Assembly (NCBI GenBank): GCA_907163375.1 | Contig: CAJQUW010003185.1 | Span: 124,001-188,000 of the forward strand | Direction of reading: 5' to 3' | DNA from: Prostheceraeus crozeri | Taxonomy: Eukaryota > Platyhelminthes > Polycladida > Euryleptidae | DNA: 64,000 nt | Part shown: positions 56,216 through 64,000 of the stretch, piece after piece | Position numbering within the stretch: position 1 is the first letter of the stretch | How the letters are laid out: each line of letters opens with the position of its first letter | Program-made: the position numbers and the translations under genes | The notes under the pieces: generated by a model | Databases searched by the model: none | Told to the model about the DNA's origin: nothing | What the model saw: the letters and a program-made list of their open reading frames with translations, nothing else

Positions 56216-58905
56216 GAATGTCCCTGCAACCCATATAGTGTAAGTGCATTGATTACAGACTGTCGGGTAGGTCTAGATGAATGAGCGTGGGTCTAAATAG
56301 TCCCGATAAAATGGAGCAGGTCGAGCTGAATTTTTTGACGGGTTTGGGTCGAGCAGGACCGGAAAAGTGATGTCCATTTTCAAGTGTAGATGTTAGTGGA
56401 GTGCTAATGAACTTTTGATTTCTACATCTATCGTGAGCTGCACGTAGGTCGAGAATTCGAATTCTGCTTACGAAAAATCACTGGATAGAACATAATTGCG
56501 ATTGAAATCTTAAAGATTTTTGAACATTTTAAATCAAGTTAGTCTAAAATTCATAAAATTGCTGGAATTTAAATCAGCATTCTCATTTAAAGATACATGT
56601 TGGAACGATCTCTATCATCGCATGAGAATGATAGCTGTTAATGATATTTGAATGATGCTGATCTGAGAATATGAACAGAGATTCTGTAGATTGGCCGGAT
56701 TAGTTATTTTCGCCTCATCCGTGATGCAGTGATCATTGTGAAGAGAAAAAAGTCTAAAGCGCTTCGATGGGAATTTGGAGAGCTATAAAGGCACACTGCA
56801 TCCTTCATATTACAACTCTTATTGCTTCTTGGTAAATGAAATTGAGATACAAAACTAAAATTCTGTTCATTGATTCGCCTCATTCCTTTGTTACCTACTT
56901 TCTAATGTCTACCATTGCAGATGCGGCGTTTGCTACAATTTCGATATTTTATTCAATCCTTTTGAATCATCTCTTTTCATTTGACTTTTGTTTTATTCAG
57001 GTTAGTATCATTTTCGGCACAAATTGCAACTAATACTAAATGTGAAGAAAACAATTACCTGGGTAGATAAAGACTCTACCTAGTATACGCTCACAGCCAG
57101 CCTCAACAATCTTCGTCTTTTCAAAACATTATAATCAAGAAGCCTCCATCTATTCTACGGGAGAATGACGCCATTATCACTCCAACAACTTTCATTTTGC
57201 TCGAGTGGGGCATTCGCAAATGCAGCATTCTCAAGTAAGAGCCGAAAGTACGCAAATTGCACACAATACGACGAAATGTTTAATGTAGCGTTGATCACAA
57301 CCGCACACGAGAAAACATATCACAAGATAATGCAAATAATAAGGCGCATACATCAACACATCGCAGTAGAACAATAAAAAGCTTCTGGTACATACACAAC
57401 CATAAGGAGCTGACGGTGAAGATCAAAAGCGGATCGGTTGAGTAAATAGGATAATCCGTCACTTCCTTATCTCTCCTAACAACACTGAGATGCGTTTCAG
57501 TCCATCCACAAATAAACCAAAGATTGCGTAGTGAGGCGATCCTTAGATGACCGCGTCGGGGAGATCAAAGCACAGACGAACTTGCATTAGTAATGAGTGG
57601 TCACCAAAAAAACCTATGGAAATTTTATTTGTGTATAGAAAATATCACAGAACAACAGTAAACTGAATCGGTATTTCGACTTTGTGCCAAGGGAACAGTT
57701 GGCGATGACAAATACACTTCGAAAATTCTCATCATATGACAATGTTATTGAAACAATGTTATTCAAAATGAATGAATAGATGCAGAAAAAATATTAAACC
57801 AAAAATTGATATAAACGGTGAATGTAGAAGGATTCACAGCAGATATCGGAATATTGTTTTGCTTGCTGAATATCGGACGGGGAAGTCAAAGTATGGGACG
57901 AACATGACAATCAGTCTAGAATCCCCCATAGCTGTCTCAGACCGGGACGTCGTTCAACAACAGAAACTTGGAGATGACCGTTAGCAGACATGTTTATAAA
58001 TAGACTTATAAACCGTTGCACTCACAATAGGATTGGGAATGATGTCAATGTAGAAGCGTATATACACTATGTTCATCGCGTCGAGTTGTCAATATCCGTT
58101 ATTTCGATAGCAAAGTGCAGGCATGTATTGCTGCGTCGAATAAGTCAAGCATTTTCATCAAATTTTTGAAAAATTGTTTACTTCTTTTAATGAAATATGG
58201 ACTTTATTGATCCATTGAGATTAAAGCAAAACACTTACGAGACGCAAAAGAGAAGTAAAAAAAACTCGTAACTGGAATCCCATTTTAGCCAGCGAATAAG
58301 TGATGTCTACGAGTAAGCATATAGCAAAAAGAAGCTTCTTTGGTTGGTGCGCTTCAGAGTTGGAACCCGTCCGTAATTTACGAAACCTAATAGGTTCACC
58401 TGGGCCAGGTCCGTCTCTGACCGCGCTTCAAGTTCTCTGCTGAACATTATTATTGAGAAATGTTTATATTATCCATCGCCATACAAAGACAGCAAAACGC
58501 TAAAGGGAGATCTAAGCTGCACTGCTGCTATCCATTTTTGCTAGTCACATAGTAATAATACCCGCACTCACTGAATGGTTGGCCATTTTATGGTTCATCC
58601 TAATTGATTGAAGAGTCAAGCTTGCAAGTGTAAGTAAGCAAGTAAGAGTATATTTGTACCAATGATAATCAGAACACTCGAATTATTGACACAGAGAAAA
58701 ATAAAAAAAGGTAGCATTTAAAGATATACAGCGGCATTTGAAAGCATAAGTTCAAGTACACGTAATATTGTTAATCATAAGTGAGACATAAGGGAAGAAA
58801 GAGACATAAATGGCCACTGCGGTGCATGCGAGATGGCACAAAGCCGTGAAGAGAATGTACTTCGAAATCTTCACATTTTCTGAAATAATCAATTGAACGA
58901 TTTTT
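56216..58905. other. No gene recognised
   Basis: 2.7 kb of mixed sequence. At 56255-56370 there is a G-rich string with repeated GGGTCTA and GGTCGAGC words. Frames of 65-70 codons at 56836, 57165 and 57772 (plus) have no motif. GC-richer text at 58340-58440 may include a decayed tRNA-like B-box on the minus strand. Confidence 0.35.
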
Positions 58906-58908
58906 TCT

Positions 58909-59862
58909 TCATGAAGAAAGTGAAGGAAAATCGTCACATTTACAATGCTTCCCACAAATAATGACATGACAACGTTGATGAAACTTTTCAAGGTCTATTT
59001 CTAGTGATTTTGGTAGCCATGCTAACAAGGAAGCAGCATGTAAGAGTAGGGACAAAATTATGGAGTTATATACATTCACTAATTGGGCTCGTGATAAGAA
59101 AGGTTTCAAAAGACGTATTGTATACAAACGCTGCGAGGAAGTTCTCAATACAACATTAACATGCGAATTCCATTTGAGCTTGCATTCACTTGTAAGTATC
59201 TTGCATTCACTTACAACCTCAATGTCAGGATAAAAAGACATACATGTACAAGAAGAGCCACATCGGAATACCATTTGCTTGGATTTACGCAAGTTTAGAG
59301 TCATATGATTTTGACGAATCCAAGCGAAAATATCCGCTAAATTATTACAAGATGTGTCGTTTTTAAAAATCGGCTCAATCAAGCTTACATCATCAGCATT
59401 GATGACAACGGTTGACAAAGGTGAAACTGAGAGCGAGCCCATGAGTACACCAAATAACACTGGACCTAATACTGACCCTTGTGTGATTCGTGAAGGAACA
59501 TTGAAAGTGGGGCCAAATGCACGGTTGATTTTATTGCGAATCAACCTATCCGTCAAATAGCTTTTCAACCATGTTATGAAACCACCACTTACACCTTCCT
59601 CAACAAGTCTGTCTAGCATGATTTTTTGCTGAATTTTATCAAATGCCTTCTTTAAATCAAGGCATGTCAGTCTTACTGCCAGAACATCAGCTGAATCCAT
59701 GTACTCAGTGATGCTGTCATGCGTTCTGATGAGAGCACCATCAGTCGATCCATATTGTCTAAACGCAAATTGTTTCGGTCCAAAAAGTGGAGCAAGCTGT
59801 GCATACAATGACTTCAAGACAAGTTTCTCAAAAATTTAACTCATTGAAGGTGTTAAGGAAAG
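58909..59862 (-). pseudogene. LINE reverse transcriptase fragment
   Basis: Minus-strand frame of about 300 codons. It includes KQFAFRQYGSTDGAL, CLDLKKAFDKI, ITQGSVLGPVLF (the PQGS box with Thr for Pro), INADDVSLI (the catalytic box, with Asn where Tyr is expected), HMTLNLRKSKQMVF and a C-terminal QRCHVIICG segment. Just upstream S-L-T-P-S-M-S, TAA, I-F-E-K-L-V continues the same domain in frame, with a stop (TAA) where Lys is usual. There is no endonuclease region, so it is 5'-truncated. The clade is not resolved. Confidence 0.9.
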
Positions 59863-60107
59863 CAGATACATGTAGAGGATGCATGGAATATCCGAGACAG
59901 TGTATTTCTTTGGCAACTAGAGCAAATCTTCTCCATCGCACATCAGTTGTCATAGCAACTACATTATATGATTAATGAATAAAAATTTAATCACATCACA
60001 TGAAACGAAGTCCACTAATCATCATAAGCGGTATCATGGTCAGTCTTTTCTATGGTCAGATTCCTAAATTGAAGTTGGTAGTTCCTGGTAGAATGTGGAA
60101 AGATTAA
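59863..60107. other. Spacer with a short dispersed repeat
   Basis: The text around CCATC-ACATCAGTTGTC-TAGCAA (59930-59990) resembles 8548-8610 beside the family-2 SINE head, which suggests a shared repeat body. No gene was seen. Confidence 0.35.
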
Positions 60108-60461
60108 CCCTAGTCCGTTGCATCTAGACGCTTTTGGGCTCGGGTAGCAAACAAATGCATGTAATTTTGTAGCGAGGTGGAATCAAAAGCCGAGAGTCAC
60201 TGACTTTTATCCTATTGGCATCCTCTCTTGTATGGCAGTATTCGTCTTGAGAAATTCGCTTCATAGCCTAAAGGGATTGGTTTTGTGCAGGCGTGTGCAC
60301 TTTGCCCCGAGTTCGTTACATCTAGAGGCTTTTGGGCTTGGGTAACAAAAAAATACATGCAATTTCGTAGCGAGGTGGAAACAAAAGCTGAAAGTCACTG
60401 ACTTTCATCCTTGTGGTGTCCTCACTTGCATGACAGTATTCGTTTCGAGAAATTTACTTTA
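60108..60461 (+). repeat. Two direct repeats of about 155 bp in the piggyBac 5' region
   Basis: Copy 1 (60108-60262) and copy 2 (about 60305-60460) align throughout: end-like CCCTAG-TTCGTT, CTAGA-GCTTTTGGGCT, GTAGCGAGGTGGAA-CAAAAGC, GAAAGTCACTGACTTT and GACAGTATTCGT. Copy 1 holds the true terminus. Copy 2 looks like a duplicated end. Confidence 0.85.
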
Positions 60462-60744
60462 ATTGACTGCAGGTGGTAGCAGGCAGAGAGGGTCTATTTT
60501 CGCACAGTCGAGTCTGTTTGATTCATTTATTCCACGCTGGAGAGTGGAATACATCGATTACACTCACACGTGCTGATTGACATCTGCGTTCGGTCACCGA
60601 CACTGCGATGACAACATGGTTGACCGCTCTTGATTAGCGAGCGCTCTCTGGTAGCAGATCAGTGTCGTTACTGATTAGTCATCACACAAGGCATCGAAGG
60701 TACATACCACAACATTGTATCCATTCTTTATGAAATCTGTCATG

Positions 60745-60978
60745 GGGGCTGTTCATTAACTAAAATTCTGCCGACAGAAAATTAAACCGATTTAATATTC
60801 TGCCGGCAGAATATTCAGCCGACTTAATGAACGACGGTATAACACCCGAAACTGGCAGAATGTTCAATCGGTTTCGGTATCATACTTCTAGTTCATTAAG
60901 TCGGCAGAATATTCTGCCGCTAGAATATTAAATCGGTTTAATATTCAGCCGGCAGAATTTTAGTTAATGAACAGCCCC
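60745..60978. mobile_element. 234-bp foldback MITE inserted at the piggyBac start codon
   Basis: The ends are GGGGCTGTTCATTAACTAAA and its inverted copy, with arms of about 88 bp rich in CTGCCGGCAGAATATT words. ATG flanks it on both sides (60742-60744 and 60979-60981). This is a 3-bp target duplication in which the right-hand ATG is the transposase start. The termini resemble PIF/Harbinger MITEs (GGG-CTGTT), though their usual target is TWA. Confidence 0.85.
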
Positions 60979-62738
60979 ATGGCTAGCAGTAGCAGACCTA
61001 GAAGACTTTGTGCAGAACAAGCTTTGCGCGGCATCTTATCTGGTGTAGACGAAGGCGACGTAAATGAGGCCGCTGACGACGCGACAGAGTGAGTCCGATC
61101 ACATATTGACTGAGGACGGGGAGTCATCGGATAACGAAGACATTGATATCCCTGATGAATTGCCATCTGATGAATTATCATCTACAGATAATTCAAGTAC
61201 CCGTACTTTTATTGGAAGAAATGGGATGGTCTGGACTACAGCATGTCCAGTGGTACGACGAAGGCGAGCTGTTGACATTGTACGTTCCCGAGAAGGACCA
61301 AAAATGCGGACTCAAACTATTTTTGATTCCTTTCGCTTGTTTATCACTGACGAAATTGTGGAGAAAATAGTAGAATTCACAAACCTATTCGTGGCAACGT
61401 GTGATGATAGCTGTTATCTAGATAGATGGAAAGACACTTCTTCTACGAAAATTCGAGCATTCATTGGATGTATACTGTTCATTGGAGTCTTCAAGGCTCA
61501 ATACGAAAGCTACGATGAGTTGTGGTCACCAGAATACGGAAGGCCATGGCTTCAAGGAACAATGTCTCTTTTTCGCTTCAAGATGTTATTGAAATTTATC
61601 CGTTTCGATGATAAATCGACGAAAGAAGAGCGCCGACAAAGAGATAAAATGGCTCCTATTCGTGAAATTTGGGAACTACTCATCACGCGCTGCCGACTGT
61701 GCTACGTTATTGGAGTCAATGCACCATTGATGAGCAACTTGTTGCTTTCCGTGGCAGATACCCCTTTCGCGTTTATATGAGGAACAAGCCTCATAAATAT
61801 GGAATTAAGATATGGTGCTTGTGTGATGCTTATACTGCCTACGTATGCAACGCCCAGGTCTATCTATCTTGGCAAGGTAGGACATTCCTCCGAAACAGGT
61901 CAAAGTCAACGAGTTGTACTCGACTTGGCACAGCCACTTTTTCAAAGTAGTCGCAACATCACTTATGACATCTTCTTTACCTCCGTCCCTTTATCATTGA
62001 AATTGTTGGAAGAGAAGCTTACAATTCTTGGTACACTTAGAGCAAACAAGTCGGAAATTCCTCCACAATTTTTAGACAAGTCTCGGGAAGTCAATACAAC
62101 ACTATTTGGATTCACTCGTGATTTGACTTTGGCCTCTTACGTCCCGTCGAAGGGGAAAACAGTTCTCATGCTGTCAAGTTGGAATCATGACGATGACTTG
62201 TCTGACCGTGAGGACCGAAAGCCAGTGATGATCTTGGATGATTCCAAGATTCGAAACCAGTGATGATTCGACCAAGGGCGCGGTTGATACAGCTGACCAA
62301 TATATCCATACATATTCATCCGCTCGACATAACCGAGGATGGCCATGTAAACTATTTTTCAACATCGTCGACACTGCTGCCCTAAATGGTTTTATTGTGT
62401 GGACCAAGAACAACGCTGAACGGAATTCTGGCAGAAAGGACAAACGACGCTTGTACTTGCTTGAATTGGCATCATCCTTGATGCGTCCACTTGCCGTTGA
62501 AAGATCTCAAACTGCAAACATTCGGCATAACCTGAAAGAGACGATGGCAAGAATCGGCGTAGAAGTCCAACCAGTCATGGATCCGGACGACGACAGTGTG
62601 GCGGAACGTGATGTTCAACGAGGACGTTGCCATATTTGTCCACAGCGAAATCAAGTGAAGGTAAGATGCCAAATTTGTGAAAGGTTTGTGTGCCGCAACC
62701 ACTCTACTCGTCGACCACTTTGTGATATTTGCAAGTGA
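60979..62738 (+). pseudogene. piggyBac transposase, frameshifted
   Basis: Begins ATG 60979 (M-A-S-S-S-R-P-R-R-L-C) with an acidic N-terminal region. The core reads GCILFIGV and RFKMLLKFIRFDD. TIDEQLVAFRGR holds the first catalytic Asp, YDIFFTSVPLSLKLLEEK the second, and GAVDTADQ the third. The C-terminus is a Cys/His zinc-binding domain (C-H-I-C ... C-Q-I-C ... C-D-I-C-K) ending at 62736-62738. Reading changes frame about four times (near 61090, 61725, 61870 and 62240). The last coincides with a local duplication of CGAAACCAGTGATGAT about 36 bp apart. All catalytic residues are still visible, so decay is limited. Confidence 0.93.
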
Positions 62739-62988
62739 TTTTTGTGTTAAATCGTTTTGAAGGTCATGTGGCCTTGAGTGATAAGTTTTGATAAGTAACC
62801 AATAAATGCATACAACTGGATTATTTGCTTTTTTCTCTTTGTCTGGTACATATTACATTGTCAGATAACATTGGGATTTAGAATGGAGATCTATAACAGG
62901 TGTTAGAATAAAAAAATATTACCCGAGCCCAAAAGGCTCTAGCTGCAACCAATACGTAACTTTTTGTGGTGCAACGGACTAGGGTTAA

Positions 62989-63423
62989 GTAACATTCCTT
63001 ATTGTACTTCTAAATTCTACCGCTTTTTTAAATCTATAAAATACGTTTCTAAGTAATTGGAAGATGTGGAGATTTTGGCCAAATTGATGTTGAATTTGCG
63101 TTATTCTCTGCAAAAGGCAGGTATCTCTGCTTAATCAGAGCAAGTATTTTCCTCGCAAAATGGGGAATTTCCGCGGACGGATGCATGCCAATTCCTTTGC
63201 GTAAGCTGCTGTTGTCAAAGTTTCATAATTATTTCATTATAATCAACGCGTCTCATATTCAATGAGGCATTTATCTTAGCACTCGAAGACTATACTCACT
63301 TTCATTTATAATAATTGTATTTTTATCAATGTCATTCGTGAGGAAAAAAGCAAAAAGACAGCTCCCTCTAGTAGGTTGAAAGTTTTAATAGAATAGTGAA
63401 GGTAAAATATATGTACAGGCCAA
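62989..63423. other. No gene seen
   Basis: Right flank of the piggyBac element. AT-rich, no structure recognised. Confidence 0.4.
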
Positions 63424-63492
63424 CGTTTCGACAGTCTCTGTCAGCGTCAAGGCGTTGTACTACGCCTTCCACTGACTGAGACTGTCGAAACG
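63424..63492. repeat. Long imperfect hairpin
   Basis: CGTTTCGACAGTCTCTGTCAG at left and its near-exact inverted copy at right, with a nested AAGGCG/CGCCTT stem around TTGTACTA. Similar GAAACG-containing ends are common in Penelope-like elements, but no coding part of one is attached here. Confidence 0.7.
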
Positions 63493-64000
63493 ATGATTCC
63501 TTCGTCAATCGAATTTACAAGAGCCTTCGATCTAATTTCTCACAGAATCCTTCTCGAGAAAATTACGAGACAGAATATACCCTAACAGTTTATTGAATAG
63601 AAGGTTTTTATTTGAGTAACAGAAGTCAGTACACATGAATGGTGATTTAGGTCATGTTACCAGTGGGTTCCGCAAGGTTTTACGATTGACCCACTCTTTT
63701 ACATCTTTTCCAGGATTGATCTCATCGATCCAGCTACCTACATCGATCTACTCGTACTTCATCGATTGACATTTTCCGATTGTATGCCCTTCTAGCAAAG
63801 TTGCTCATCAGCGAGAACTATTAACAGCATGTAAAGGCATCATTATGTCTAGACTATGCATCATCCGTGTTGTTGATCCATTTAATTTACAAGTACGTTC
63901 AGAAAGATTTATGAGATGGTGTCATCGCGTTCCTCATGGACCTCACTAAAGAGTACGACTGCTCCCAGTTTGAAGAAATTCACCAACGTCGCCTTTGAAT
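63493..64000 (+). pseudogene. LINE reverse transcriptase debris running off the window
   Basis: Translated scraps resemble non-LTR reverse transcriptase: A-F-D-L-I-S-H-R-I-L-L-E-K-I (about 63515-63560, cf. AFD-x-I-x-H-x-x-L) and VPQGFTIDPLFYIF (about 63665-63710, cf. VPQGS-LGPLLF). Near 63930-63995 there is a second AFD-like block, F-L-M-D-L-T-K-E-Y-D. Stops and frame changes are frequent. Two overlapping fragments may be present. Confidence 0.6.

Larger units (their letters stand above)
60108..62984 (+). mobile_element. piggyBac-family DNA transposon, complete length, inactive
   Basis: Bounded by TTAA on both sides (60104-60107 and 62985-62988), the piggyBac target site. The terminal inverted repeats start CCCTAGTCCGTTGCA and are identical over 15 bp. 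A subterminal word (CTAGA-GCTTTTGGGCT-GGGTA) occurs twice at the left and once inverted at the right (62912-62942). The transposase gene inside is broken by several frameshifts and the leader carries a foldback insertion. Length is 2877 bp. Confidence 0.95.

Noticed and set aside
1-64000. CRISPR array, bacterial operon, rRNA or LTR-type element
   Set aside because: No regularly spaced identical repeats with unique spacers, no Shine-Dalgarno-led gene clusters, no rRNA-like blocks, and no paired direct long terminal repeats were seen on reading both strands.

Overview
This is an AT-rich animal genome segment with one recognisable host gene and many decayed transposable elements. The gene is a protocadherin on the minus strand, with a very large first coding exon and small downstream exons that have animal-type splice sites. 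The repeat mix (Tc1/mariner, piggyBac, hAT-like, Penelope-like elements, LINEs, tRNA-derived SINEs, long-inverted-repeat MITEs) is typical of invertebrate metazoans, plausibly marine. I cannot name the species, and nothing looks bacterial.

Gene: exon 1 (45697-42928) encodes a signal peptide, seven cadherin repeats, a transmembrane helix and the first cytoplasmic residues. It ends at a perfect GTAAGA donor in phase 1. Two further minus-strand exons follow in compatible phase: 57 nt at 35226-35170 (phase 1 to 1) and 122 nt at 23452-23331 (phase 1 to 0). Introns of about 7.7 and 11.7 kb separate them. Weaker candidates for alternative or final exons lie at 30152-29971, 10442-10424 and 1705-1596. 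If correct, the gene spans about 44 kb and most repeats from 1 to 43 kb sit in its introns or 3' flank.

Layout: 0-20 kb is mostly anonymous AT-rich DNA with two copies of a long-TIR MITE, three kinds of tRNA-derived SINE, duplicated mosaic blocks and a Tc1 remnant. 20-37 kb holds exons 2 and 3, a young mariner with long, nearly identical inverted repeats, a SINE and a Tc1 scrap. 37.5-38.2 kb is a striking 725-nt tract with no cytosine on the plus strand, so no G in the protocadherin sense strand. A third MITE copy follows. 42.9-45.7 kb is the large protocadherin exon. 46-52 kb has a LINE scrap, a hAT-like element with GC-rich ends, and a nested cluster of hammerhead-bearing SINEs around two Penelope-like fragments, each flanked by perfect inverted repeats. 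54-60 kb has two LINE fragments and arrays of a CAATCAATTAATTGCAA-like motif. 60.1-63.0 kb is a complete-length but frameshifted piggyBac carrying a small foldback element exactly at its start codon. The window ends in LINE debris.

The most unusual items are the cytosine-free tract, the hammerhead ribozyme motifs in the SINE and Penelope-like cluster, and the foldback insertion that duplicated the piggyBac ATG.
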